Origin: Peptoniphilus ovalis
GTDB taxonomy: Bacteria; Bacillota; Clostridia; Tissierellales; Peptoniphilaceae
Length of the DNA: 64,000 nt
Reading direction: 5' to 3'
Assembly: GCF_018919265.1 (NCBI RefSeq)
Contig: NZ_JAHLQO010000002.1
Location: forward strand, 1-64,000
Under the pieces are notes generated by a model. The model had not been told where the DNA came from, did no database searches, and saw nothing but the letters and a program-made list of their open reading frames with translations. Positions 29,263-38,807 of this stretch are shown here, one piece after another. The translations under genes were made by a program, and so were the position numbers. Position 1 is the first letter of the stretch. Each line of letters starts with the position of its first letter.

Positions 29263-32200
29263 AAAATGATGTAAAAAGAATTTATGTATGCAAGAAAGAT
29301 GAATTTGACTACAAATCAAAAAATTTAGTAAAGGAAATTAAAAACTCACTGGGAATTGATGTAAAGTCTTTAAAATCTTACAGAAGATATGATGTTGAAA
29401 TTTCTGATGAAACTTTAGACAAGACACTTTACACTGTATTTGCAGAAGCACCAGTGGATGAAGTTTATTATAAGGATGCAAAAAAACTTGAAGAAAGTTT
29501 TACAAATCCAATAGGGATTGCTTATCTTCCTGGACAATTTGACAACAGAGAAGAGTCTTTAATTCAAACAATTGCACTATTTTCTAAGGAAAATATTAGA
29601 GCAAAGGTAATTGAAGTTTACGACATAGCTGGTGTAAATGAAGAAGAGCTTCAAAAGATAAAGGACTTTTTAATCAATCCTGTGGATTCAACTGAAGTTG
29701 ATGTTTACAAAGAAGTAAATCTTAAAAATAATTCTGAGAAAAACTTAGAAAACATAGTTTATGATGGATTTAACGATTTAGATGAAGAAGGACTTAATAA
29801 ATTCGTAGACGACAAAAATCTTGCTATGAGTGCAGCTGATTTAAAAGTGCTACAAGATTATTTTAAGACTGAAAATAGAGACCCTAATGAAACAGAAGTT
29901 GCAATTATTGACACTTATTGGTCAGATCACTGTAGACACACTACTTTTAACACAGAACTTAAAATAGACTTTGATGTGGTAACTGAACTTGATAGGGAAA
30001 TTAAAAAGACTTTTGATGAATACTTAAAGATGAGAGAAGACCTTGGCATCCAAAAGCCAATTACACTGATGAGCCTTGGCACAATTCTTGCAAAGGAACT
30101 TAGAAAAAATGGAAAGCTTGATGACCTAGAAGTTTCTTCTGAAATCAATGCTTGCTCTGTTAAAATCAAGGCTAGAATTGAAGTAGATGGCAAGGAAGAG
30201 TTAAGAGATTATCTTTTAATGTTTAAAAACGAAACACATAATCACCCAACAGAAATCGAACCAGTTGGGGGAGCAAGCACTTGCCTTGGCGGAGCAATTA
30301 GAGATCCACTTTCAGGAAGAAGCTATGTCTATCAAGCAATGAGGGTTACTGGAGCAGCAGATCCATTTACTCCAATTTCTGAAACACTTGAAGGTAAGCT
30401 TCCTCAAAAGAAAATAACAACAGAAGCAGCACTTGGCTACGCATCTTATGGAAATCAAATTGGACTTGCAACTGGACTTGTAGATGAACTTTATCACCCA
30501 GGATATGTTGCAAAGAGAATGGAAACTGGAGCAGTAATTGCTGCAGCACCTGCTGAAAATGTAAAAAGACTTGATCCACAAGCTGGAGATGTTGTAATCT
30601 TACTTGGTGGAAAGACTGGCCGTGACGGAATCGGTGGAGCAACTGGTTCATCAAAATCCCACACAGTTGAATCAATTGAGACAGAATCAGCACAAGTTCA
30701 AAAGGGTAACGCACCTGAAGAGAGAAAAATTCAAAGACTTTTCAGAAAGGGCGAAGCTGCAAAATTAATTAAAAAATGTAATGACTTTGGAGCAGGCGGA
30801 GTTTCAGTTGCCATTGGAGAGCTTGCTGATTCCATAGAAATTCAACTAGACAAAGTTCCTCTAAAATATCAAGGACTTAAACCTAGAGAAATTGCAATCT
30901 CTGAATCACAAGAGAGAATGGCAGTTGTAGTTGCTTCAGATGATGCAGAAAAATTTATCTCACTTGCAGATGAAGAAAACTTAGAAGCTACAATAGTTGC
31001 AAAAGTTACAGATGACAATAGAATGAAGATGTTCTATGAAGACAAGCTAATCGTCGACATGAGCTATGACTTTATAAATGAAACTGGTGCAGATAGAGTT
31101 GAAGAAGTAGAAGTTGTATCAGAAGATGTGGCAAAATTCTTAACAAATGAAGACAAAGAAGTTCAAAACTTAGATAAGTATTTGAAAAATCTAAATATCA
31201 CATCTAAGAAAAATATGATTGAACTTTTTGACTCAACTGTTGGAGCATCAACTGTACTATCTCCACTTGGTGGAAAGAAACAAAACACACCAGCTCAGGT
31301 TATGGCTGCATTGATTCCTACACTTGAAGGAGATGCAAAGACAGCATCAGTTATGAGTTATGGATTCAATCCGCATTTATCAGAACAGTCACAATACCTT
31401 GGTGGATATTATGCAGTTATTGAATCAATTGCAAAACTAATTTCAGCAGGAGCATCAGTAGATGGTATTAGACTTTCATTCCAAGAATATTACGAAAAAA
31501 TGGACAATAAAAAGTCTTGGTCAAAGCCACTTAAATCACTTCTTGGAGCACTTAGAGCATCAAGATTTTTCGATGCACCACCTATTGGCGGCAAGGACTC
31601 AATGAGTGGAAGCTTTGAAGATATTAATGTGCCACCAACATTAATCTCCTTTGCAGTAAAAACAGCTGATGTAGAAGACATCATAAGCCCTGAATTTAAA
31701 GCTAAGGGCAAAATTGGTTTAGTACTTGCAAAAAGAGACGAAATTGGGACACTTGACTTAGAAGATTTAAAAGAAAAATTTGAAAAAATTAATGAAGATA
31801 TAAAAGCTAAAAATATAATTTCAGCAGCTGCCATTACTCACAAGGGAACACTTCCTCAGATTTATGAAATGGCAATAGATAACACAGGATTTGAAGTAAA
31901 TCTTAAAGACCTGTATTCACCACTTTACGGTAGCTTTATCGTGGAATATCTTGAAGACAGAGATTATATCGAAGAAGTTGGAAAGTTTGTAGAAGATAAG
32001 ATGATTGTAAATGGCGAAGAAATTGATGAAAATCTAGCTCGCAATGCCTATCTAAAAACTTTAGATGAAATCTTTAAATACACAGACTCAACAAAACTTG
32101 AAAAATTCCAACAAAAATCTGTGGAAAATAGAATTAGAAAATCTAAAGCACCAGTTGATGAAGTAAAAGTTATCGTGCCAGCATTCCCAGGAACAAACTC

Positions 32201-32927
32201 AGAATGGGATACAGCAAAGGCCTTTGAAGATGCTGGAGCAAAAGCTGAAATAGTTGTATTTAAAAACAGAAATGAAGAAGAAGTAGAAAAATCACTTGAA
32301 GAACTTGCAGAAAAAATTGCAAATGCACAAATACTTGCAATCCCTGGGGGATTCTCACTTGGAGATGAACCAGATGGATCAGGTAAATTTATAGCAAATG
32401 TAATTCGCTCAGAAAAAGTAAAAGCAGCAATCGAAAAACTTCTTGATGAAAATGACGGACTTATCCTTGGAATTTGTAACGGATTCCAAGCCTTAATAAA
32501 GACTGGACTTTTGCCATATGGTAAAGTTGGAGACTTAAAAGAAGAAGACCCAACACTTACATTTAACACTTGCAACAGACATATCTCAAGACTTGTAGAT
32601 ACAAAAGTTGTATCAAACAATTCACCATGGCTTGTAAATTTAGAAGTTGGAAAAACATACAAAGTTCCAATCTCACATGGAGAAGGAAGACTTGTAGCAA
32701 GCGATGAAATGATAGAAGAACTTTTAGACAATGAGCAAGTAGCAATTTGTTATGAAAATGCACCAAATGGATCAAGACTTAATGTAGAAGCATTGGTGTC
32801 AAGAGATGGAAAAATCCTTGGAAAGATGGGTCACTCAGAAAGAGTAGGCGAAAATCTATATAAAAATATTGACGGCGTAGAAATGCAAGACATATTTAAG
32901 GCTGGCGTTGAATACTTTAAAAAATAA
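29259..32927 (+). CDS. purL: Phosphoribosylformylglycinamidine synthase, single-chain PurL
   Basis: The protein has 1222 residues, the fused large form rather than separate PurL/PurQ/PurS. An N-terminal PurS-like part is followed by two AIR-synthase-type halves (KNETHNHPTEIEPVGGAST, GGKTGRDGIGGATGSS, GGKDSMSGSF). A C-terminal class I glutaminase domain has its catalytic Cys in LGICNGFQ and its His in SHGEGRL. It makes FGAM from FGAR, ATP and glutamine. Clostridia and relatives use this form. It is coupled to purF by a 4-base overlap. No further pur genes follow, so the pathway genes are scattered or incomplete. Confidence 0.97.
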   Translation: MKNDVKRIYVCKKDEFDYKSKNLVKEIKNSLGIDVKSLKSYRRYDVEISDETLDKTLYTVFAEAPVDEVYYKDAKKLEESFTNPIGIAYLPGQFDNREESLIQTIALFSKENIRAKVIEVYDIAGVNEEELQKIKDFLINPVDSTEVDVYKEVNLKNNSEKNLENIVYDGFNDLDEEGLNKFVDDKNLAMSAADLKVLQDYFKTENRDPNETEVAIIDTYWSDHCRHTTFNTELKIDFDVVTELDREIKKTFDEYLKMREDLGIQKPITLMSLGTILAKELRKNGKLDDLEVSSEINACSVKIKARIEVDGKEELRDYLLMFKNETHNHPTEIEPVGGASTCLGGAIRDPLSGRSYVYQAMRVTGAADPFTPISETLEGKLPQKKITTEAALGYASYGNQIGLATGLVDELYHPGYVAKRMETGAVIAAAPAENVKRLDPQAGDVVILLGGKTGRDGIGGATGSSKSHTVESIETESAQVQKGNAPEERKIQRLFRKGEAAKLIKKCNDFGAGGVSVAIGELADSIEIQLDKVPLKYQGLKPREIAISESQERMAVVVASDDAEKFISLADEENLEATIVAKVTDDNRMKMFYEDKLIVDMSYDFINETGADRVEEVEVVSEDVAKFLTNEDKEVQNLDKYLKNLNITSKKNMIELFDSTVGASTVLSPLGGKKQNTPAQVMAALIPTLEGDAKTASVMSYGFNPHLSEQSQYLGGYYAVIESIAKLISAGASVDGIRLSFQEYYEKMDNKKSWSKPLKSLLGALRASRFFDAPPIGGKDSMSGSFEDINVPPTLISFAVKTADVEDIISPEFKAKGKIGLVLAKRDEIGTLDLEDLKEKFEKINEDIKAKNIISAAAITHKGTLPQIYEMAIDNTGFEVNLKDLYSPLYGSFIVEYLEDRDYIEEVGKFVEDKMIVNGEEIDENLARNAYLKTLDEIFKYTDSTKLEKFQQKSVENRIRKSKAPVDEVKVIVPAFPGTNSEWDTAKAFEDAGAKAEIVVFKNRNEEEVEKSLEELAEKIANAQILAIPGGFSLGDEPDGSGKFIANVIRSEKVKAAIEKLLDENDGLILGICNGFQALIKTGLLPYGKVGDLKEEDPTLTFNTCNRHISRLVDTKVVSNNSPWLVNLEVGKTYKVPISHGEGRLVASDEMIEELLDNEQVAICYENAPNGSRLNVEALVSRDGKILGKMGHSERVGENLYKNIDGVEMQDIFKAGVEYFKK

Positions 32928-32958
32928 AATATAATGAATATCAGAAAATGAATTTTTC

Positions 32959-32986
32959 AGGCTGCCCTTTAGGGCGGTCTTTTTTA
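32959..32986 (+). terminator. purL terminator built from a repeat motif
   Basis: The GGCTGCCC / GGGCGGTC stem (two wobbles) with a TTTA loop is followed by six Ts. The same GCTGCCCTTTAGGGC core occurs in the intergenic repeats at 16963 and 27512. Confidence 0.85.
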
Positions 32987-32990
32987 ATTA

Positions 32991-33467
32991 AGAGGGCTGT
33001 CCCTCGGTGTCTATGAGAAATATTATGAGAAGAAGAAAATATGTAAAAATTATAACTAATAATTTTAGAGGGGCTGTCCTCGTTAAAACAGACAAGTTGT
33101 ATTTAAAAAGACCAAAAGGGCTGCCTTTTAATGGTAGCAAATTTTAATTTGCATTCTTCACGCCGATTAATAAGCGTAGCGAAATTAGAGGCGATGAAGA
33201 ACCAACGGCACAGCGAGGGCTGTCTTTTCTAGTAGCAATTAAAAAACTTAAAAATTGTATTTATATTGTCTAATTTGAGAGGACTTTCAATTTTTTAAAA
33301 CATAGGGACAGTCCCAAAGCAAAGTAAACTACAAATTTAATAAATTATTTTCTTATAGATATTATATTTTAATATTACTCTGGGACAGTCCCAAAATTAA
33401 AAAATCTTTCATTAAAATAAAAGACATAGGGACTGTCCCTGAAAGGTTTACAAGGGGACTGTCCCTA
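32991..33467. repeat. Long intergenic repeat block, copy 1 (contains the modular element)
   Basis: The block starts GAGGGCTGTCCCTCGGTGTC and continues through GGGGCTGTCCTCGTTAAAAC. It then has a short modular element (about 33119-33223, GGTAGCAAATTTTAATTTGC to CAGCGAGGGCTGTC), CTAGTAGCAATTAA, two GGGACAGTCCC sites and a GGGACTGTCCC pair near 33430-33466. A second copy without the modular element is at 35767-36157. The 670-bp gap between purL and the next gene holds no supported gene. Confidence 0.9.
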
Positions 33468-33598
33468 TTTATAGCAATGTAGCTATCCTTCTCACTAAAA
33501 GAATAAATTATAATAATTAAAATGAGCAGAAAAACCTGCTCATTTTTTAATTGTGGAAAAACCCTAATCATAAGGATATAATTAAATTGAGGTGAGAT

Positions 33599-35686
33599 AT
33601 GAAAAAAATTTTATACATATTTTTAATTGTAATTTTGGCAGCGGGCCTTTTTGTAGCATATAAATTTGGTTTTAATTTTAACCAAAACAAATTAGAGGCC
33701 AGGACATACGAAGAAATAAAGCAATCAGCAGAGGAAAATTTAGAAAATCTTAGCATCGAGGACTTGTACTTATTGGCAAATAGAGAAGATGACGAAAAAT
33801 ATTATACTGCTCTATACAACGCTTATAAAAAAGAAAATCCAGACATAGCACTTCAGTATTTGTATAACGAATTTGTCGTAAAAAATAATAGAAAAATTTA
33901 TCCACTTTTGAAAGAAGAAGCAAAATCTGATGTTACTTTTACAGCGACTGAAACTGGATATAAGGGAGTGACAGAGAATTTTTCTAATAATTACCAAGAA
34001 ATGATGGATGACTTAGATGGTACTTTTAGAAACTTCGGTTTTCTTTTTGTTCCAAAATTTTATGATTCTAAAAGTAATGACGAGTTTGTATATTATTTCC
34101 TAGGAAAATATTATGAGAACGATATTCCGCCGGGTTTTAATTTAACCCCCACATCAGAGTGGCCAATTATTTATGGAAGATACATTGACAAAGAAAGTAG
34201 CACAAGTTTAGATAATAATACTGAAGGTTATTTAGAAGGAGAGGATAAGATTTATTTTAAAAACATAGAGGGAAAAACTATAGTAGCTTTTTCGGTAAAT
34301 GACTATTATTATCCTCTACCTTATGAAGATTATGCACCAGTCGTTACTCAGCAATATTTTTATAAAGATTATTTATTAGAGGTAACATTAGCAGCTGAAG
34401 ATACTTCAAATCCAAAGTATAAAAATATGGGAATTGGAACTATTGATTTAAGCAAATCAAAAGGGTATATGGCTTTTACTAAGGATGGCAATGAAATAAC
34501 ACAAGAAGAATTTGAAAAAAATGTTGTACCTATTGATAAATTAGTAAACTTATCGACGAAAGAAAGTAATTCATGGATTAAATTAAATACCTATGGCGGA
34601 AAACAAATAATGCGACATGGACTCAACTTATCTGAGCTAAATAAGATTCACAATATGGTTTTATATGGATACAATATTTCTCTAGACAAAGAAGTTGATT
34701 TACCATATTTGAAGCCATATCTAAAACATATTTGCACAAATGCTTATACTGGACTATTAAAAAATTATGCATCTGTTGATGAAAATTCGCCTGAGGAAAG
34801 ATTTGTAGCTTATATTTCTGATTTAGACAAAGATGGTTATCCTGAAATAATTATGAATTATAAATACTATTTATATTCAAGGAATATAAGAGAAAATCAC
34901 TGTAAGGTAATTTCTTATAATCCCGAAAAGAAAATGACATATTGTTTAGGAGACTTTATATATTTAGATGGTGAAGATGGTGGAGTAGAATTTCTATCTG
35001 GTGGTAATTATGAAAAAGATGGGAAAAATTATTTAGCATTATTTCAAAGTATGGGTGGAGCCACAACATCTCATAGTTTAATTTCATTATATGAAAAAAA
35101 TGGAGATAAATTGGATTTTGTCGACTCTACATTAAAAGTTATAGAATATGATTCAGGTGAGAATATTTTCTATCCTTCAAAATTTGAAGAGATAAGTAGA
35201 TTTGATGATGAACAAACTTTTGATGAAGAGAGCGGTGTATATATGGGCTCTGTAATTCCAAAAGAAAATTCAAAAGAAAAATACGAATCTTATTTTAATG
35301 ATATATTTACAGAAGATTCGAGAAAAAACTTAGATATTGGACTAGGTTTCCCTGAAGATTTAGTTAATTATAAAAAAGGACTTAAAGCACAACCTTTAAA
35401 TGACCCTGAAGAAATAAAGAATATTCTTCTTGCCAACAAAATGCTAGAAGTTCCAAAGTACAAGCGTGTAGTTATTGGAGATAAATTCTATCCATATTCT
35501 TCTCTTTTAAAAGAAGAAGGCGCTGAATATATAGATATCAATGTCTTAAAGGATTTAAATAATTTTAATATTGATGAAGATAAGATAATTAAAAAAAATG
35601 AAAATAAATTTGTTTCCTTAGAAGATTTGCGAGCAATGAATTTAATTCAAGGTGAAGATGATGATTATATTATTTTAAGTAAATAG
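33599..35686 (+). CDS. Exported protein of unknown function
   Basis: The protein has 695 residues. Residues 1-22 are a hydrophobic signal anchor (KKILYIFLIVILAAGLFVAY) with no lipobox cysteine. The rest is hydrophilic and rich in Tyr, Asp and Glu, with a calcium-loop-like DLDKDGYPEI near residue 407, reminiscent of FG-GAP/EF-hand-like loops. I recognise no catalytic motif. GAGGTGAG lies upstream of the ATG. The gene stands alone between two copies of a long intergenic repeat and has its own terminator, which suggests an accessory gene. Extracytoplasmic location is likely; function is open. Confidence 0.8.
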   Translation: MKKILYIFLIVILAAGLFVAYKFGFNFNQNKLEARTYEEIKQSAEENLENLSIEDLYLLANREDDEKYYTALYNAYKKENPDIALQYLYNEFVVKNNRKIYPLLKEEAKSDVTFTATETGYKGVTENFSNNYQEMMDDLDGTFRNFGFLFVPKFYDSKSNDEFVYYFLGKYYENDIPPGFNLTPTSEWPIIYGRYIDKESSTSLDNNTEGYLEGEDKIYFKNIEGKTIVAFSVNDYYYPLPYEDYAPVVTQQYFYKDYLLEVTLAAEDTSNPKYKNMGIGTIDLSKSKGYMAFTKDGNEITQEEFEKNVVPIDKLVNLSTKESNSWIKLNTYGGKQIMRHGLNLSELNKIHNMVLYGYNISLDKEVDLPYLKPYLKHICTNAYTGLLKNYASVDENSPEERFVAYISDLDKDGYPEIIMNYKYYLYSRNIRENHCKVISYNPEKKMTYCLGDFIYLDGEDGGVEFLSGGNYEKDGKNYLALFQSMGGATTSHSLISLYEKNGDKLDFVDSTLKVIEYDSGENIFYPSKFEEISRFDDEQTFDEESGVYMGSVIPKENSKEKYESYFNDIFTEDSRKNLDIGLGFPEDLVNYKKGLKAQPLNDPEEIKNILLANKMLEVPKYKRVVIGDKFYPYSSLLKEEGAEYIDINVLKDLNNFNIDEDKIIKKNENKFVSLEDLRAMNLIQGEDDDYIILSK

Positions 35687-35688
35687 TT

Positions 35689-35717
35689 AAAGACTGCCAT
35701 TGTGCAGTCTTTTTTTG
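35689..35717 (+). terminator. Terminator of the exported-protein gene
   Basis: A perfect AAAGACTGC / GCAGTCTTT stem with a six-base loop, followed by Ts. Confidence 0.92.
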
Positions 35718-35766
35718 TACAAGTCCCTAGGTCTTAAGGGAGAGTCCCAAAAATCGTGAAGATTTC

Positions 35767-36157
35767 GAGGGCTGTCCCTCGCTGTCTATGAGAAAATATT
35801 ATTAGAAGAAGAAAATATGTAAAAATTATAACTAATAATTAGAGAGGGGCTGTCCTCGTTAAAACAGACAAGTTGTCTTGAAAAAGACTAAAAGAGCTGC
35901 CTTTATGGCTGTTCTTTCTAGTAGCAATTAAGAAACTTAAAAATTGTATTTATATTGTCTAATTTGAGAGGACTTTCAAATTTTTCTAAGGCATAGGGAC
36001 AGTCCTAAAGCAAATGAAACTAGAAATTTAATAAATTATTTTCTTATAGTTACTATATTTTAACATTGCTCTGGGACAGTCCCAAAATTAGGAAATCCTT
36101 CATTAAAATAAAAGGCGTGGGGACTGTCCCTGAAAGATTTACAAGGGGACTGTCCCC
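35767..36157. repeat. Long intergenic repeat block, copy 2 (lacks the modular element)
   Basis: It matches 32991-33467 over its whole length, except that at 35896-35912 the sequence reads GAGCTGCCTTTATGGCTGTTC where copy 1 has about 85 more bases of modular element. It carries the same GGGACAGTCC sites and the GGGGACTGTCCC pair. Confidence 0.9.
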
Positions 36158-36177
36158 AAAATCAAAAAAATCTCATC

Positions 36178-36370
36178 AAGGGTTGTCCTCGTTAAAAACA
36201 GACAGTTGTCTTTAAAAAACCAAAAGGGCTGCCTTTTAATGGTAGCAAATTTTAATTTGCATTCTTCACGCCGATTAATGAGCGTAGCGAAATTAGAAGC
36301 GATGAAGAACCAACGGCACAGCGAGGGCTGTTCTTTCTAGTAGCAATTAAAAAACTTAAATATTGTAGTA
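36178..36370. repeat. Third partial copy of the repeat block, with modular element
   Basis: GGGTTGTCCTCGTTAAAAAC through GGTAGCAAATTTTAATTTGC, CAGCGAGGGCTGTTC and CTAGTAGCAATTAA parallels 33067-33257. Nothing else is seen in the 800-bp gap before the amidohydrolase gene apart from a TATAAT at 36464-36469. Confidence 0.88.
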
Positions 36371-36500
36371 AGCCACAAAGCACAGCCTATTTAATAAAGT
36401 AAAATAAAGACCACAAAAACCTAAAAACTTTTAAACGCATGTAACATAACTTCTTTATTGGGGTATAATAATATATATTAGAGAATAAGGGAGGAATTAT

Positions 36501-37682
36501 ATGTTATTACAAGAAGTATTCGATGAAATTGACAAGAGAAAAGATGAAATGGTAAAGCATCGCCGTCACATTCACGAAAATGCAGAGCTTTCATTTGAAG
36601 AAGAAGAAACTGCAAAATACATCGCGGACTACTACAAAGACAAAGATGTAGAAGTGACAACTAACATGGGCGGCAATGGACTAAGAGTTGTAATTGACAC
36701 AGGTAAACCAGGAAAGACTATTGCTCTACGTGCAGACTTCGACGCACTTCCTATTAAAGAAGAAACAGGCCTACCCTTTGCGTCTAAAAATGATGGAGTA
36801 ATGCACGCTTGTGGACATGACGCACACACTGCATACTTAATGCTATTAGCAGATGTACTTAACAACAATAAAGATAAACTAAAAGGTAAAATCGTAATTA
36901 TTCACCAACACGCAGAAGAAACACCTCCAGGAGGAGCAAAGGCAATGATCGAAGAAGGAGTTCTTGATGGAGTGGACAATGTATTTGGTATTCATGTCAT
37001 GAGCAGCATGCCAAGTGGTACAGTACAATATCACAAGGGCAATACTCAAACAGGAAGATCAAAATTCGCTATAAAATTTCAAGGAACTGGTGGACACGGA
37101 TCAATGCCTCACCTATCAAATGACTCAATAGTAGCTGCATCTCACTTCGTAACAGCAGTTCAAACAGTAGTATCTCGTAGACTTTCACCATTTGAAAATG
37201 GAGTTGTAACAATAGGATCCTTTGAAGGTGCAGGATCATTTAACATAATCAAAGACTCTGTCACAGTTGTGGGAGATGTCCGTGCAATGGCAGATGAAAC
37301 AAAAGAAAAAATCGGAAAAGAAATAAAAAGAATCGCAAATGGAATTGGCGAAACTTTCGGCATGGAAGTAGAAATTGACTACACTAGCGACTACCCAGTG
37401 CTATATAATGACCCAGAAATGACACAACTTGTAATAGATGCAATAACAGAAGCAAAAATTCCAGAAGTTACAGAAATTTCAGACTGCGGTCCACAACCAC
37501 CATCAGAAGATTTCGCATATTATGCAAAAGAAAGACCATCTTGCTTCTACTATGTTGGAGCACATTCTGACAAAGCACCATACCCTCATCATCACCCAAA
37601 ATTTGATATCAATGAAGATGCAATGATAGTTTGTGCAAAATCAATGGCAGCAGTAGCTATAAAATATTTAGGAGAAGAATAA
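36501..37682 (+). CDS. M20 family amidohydrolase
   Basis: The protein has 393 residues. Metal ligands and active-site motifs of the M20D (hippurate/N-acyl amino acid amidohydrolase) group are present: HRRHIHENAELSFEE, LRADFDALPIKEETG, MHACGHDAHTA, HQHAEETPPGGAK (catalytic Glu) and FGIHVM. The lid domain occupies about residues 185-300. It is a cytosolic two-metal enzyme that removes acyl groups from N-acylated amino acids; the exact substrate is unknown. The ribosome site GGGAGG lies upstream. mscS follows after 16 bases and is probably co-transcribed. Confidence 0.93.
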   Translation: MLLQEVFDEIDKRKDEMVKHRRHIHENAELSFEEEETAKYIADYYKDKDVEVTTNMGGNGLRVVIDTGKPGKTIALRADFDALPIKEETGLPFASKNDGVMHACGHDAHTAYLMLLADVLNNNKDKLKGKIVIIHQHAEETPPGGAKAMIEEGVLDGVDNVFGIHVMSSMPSGTVQYHKGNTQTGRSKFAIKFQGTGGHGSMPHLSNDSIVAASHFVTAVQTVVSRRLSPFENGVVTIGSFEGAGSFNIIKDSVTVVGDVRAMADETKEKIGKEIKRIANGIGETFGMEVEIDYTSDYPVLYNDPEMTQLVIDAITEAKIPEVTEISDCGPQPPSEDFAYYAKERPSCFYYVGAHSDKAPYPHHHPKFDINEDAMIVCAKSMAAVAIKYLGEE

Positions 37683-37698
37683 CTTTAAGGGGAAACCT

Positions 37699-38601
37699 AT
37701 GAGTTCAATCTTTAATGATTTATATCAAGTTATAAAAGATACAGAAGGATATAGCGAAAAAATACTTTTAACCATTGGAGTAATAATTCTTGCAGTATTG
37801 CTGTATCAAATAATCTTAAAAATAACAAAAGAACTATTCACAAAGGCAAAGCATCGCGTGAGGGCGAAAGCTGCCACTTTGTGGATATTTTTTATTGTAT
37901 CAGTAGCGGCAATTTTATACATTTGGTTTAATGCAATGGAAGGTTTCCTAATTGGTATAATAATATTTTCAGCACTTGTCATCTTCTCAATGCGAGACCT
38001 TGCAATAAATTTTGCTGGATATATTTATCTAAAAATTAGAAAGCCATTTAAAATAGGTGACTCAGTAGAAATAGCAGGACATCTTGGAGACATATCTCAC
38101 ATAGAAATATTTGAATTTAGCATGCGCAAAGTTGGAGGATGGCTACGAAGCAAGCAATATACTGGCGTCAATATTCACTTTCCCAACAAAATGATATTTA
38201 ACAATGCCTTTAAAAACTACACAGAAGACTATCCCTATGTGTGGTTTGATATTGCATTTGTCTTTGACCTCACATCAAATATAGAAAAAGTCGAGGAGTT
38301 AATGTATGAGATTGGCGAAAGCCAACTAAAAAAAGTAATAAAAAGAGATCAAGAAGATGAAAAGATGAGAAAATATCTCGATAGACTTTCAAATGACATG
38401 GAGCTTACTGGAGCAAAAATTTTCTCAACAGTCACATCAAATTATAAACTTGAAGGACTTGAAGTCGCGTTAAAAGTATTTTGTAAGTTGCAAGAAAAAT
38501 CAAAAGTTACAACAGAAATCGAAAGAGAAATCATAAAAATGGTAAATGCAAATGACGATGTAAAATTTGCAAGATACCCGGTGGATCTTTTACAAAGATA
38601 A
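37699..38601 (+). CDS. MscS-family mechanosensitive ion channel
   Basis: The protein has 300 residues. Three membrane helices lie in the first ~115 residues, followed by the MscS beta domain (RKPFKIGDSVEIAGHLGDISHIEIFEFSMR) and a C-terminal alpha-beta domain. It is predicted to gate under membrane tension and release osmolytes. The ribosome site AAGGGGAAA is 7 bases upstream. It follows the amidohydrolase gene closely. It is the second type of mechanosensitive channel in the window besides MscL. Confidence 0.92.
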   Translation: MSSIFNDLYQVIKDTEGYSEKILLTIGVIILAVLLYQIILKITKELFTKAKHRVRAKAATLWIFFIVSVAAILYIWFNAMEGFLIGIIIFSALVIFSMRDLAINFAGYIYLKIRKPFKIGDSVEIAGHLGDISHIEIFEFSMRKVGGWLRSKQYTGVNIHFPNKMIFNNAFKNYTEDYPYVWFDIAFVFDLTSNIEKVEELMYEIGESQLKKVIKRDQEDEKMRKYLDRLSNDMELTGAKIFSTVTSNYKLEGLEVALKVFCKLQEKSKVTTEIEREIIKMVNANDDVKFARYPVDLLQR

Positions 38602-38667
38602 AAGTTTCAAACTTTATGTGAAATATTTGTAAAACTGTATTTTTTGCTGTTTTTTTGGAGTACTATT

Positions 38668-38676
38668 TGATATAAT
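38668..38676 (+). promoter_or_regulatory. Extended -10 promoter element upstream of the adhesin gene
   Basis: TTTGA precedes TATAAT at 38671-38676, giving an extended -10 element; no good -35 is seen. It implies a ~125-base AT-rich leader before the adhesin start. Confidence 0.55.
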
Positions 38677-38807
38677 GATAACTCTAAAATGGGGTTTTTA
38701 TAATAAACTATACAAGATTAATAGAATTTATAAAAGTAAATTTATTGAAAAAATAATTCATAAAATAATGAATATTAAATAATTTTTATTTAGAAGGAGA
38801 TTTTAGA

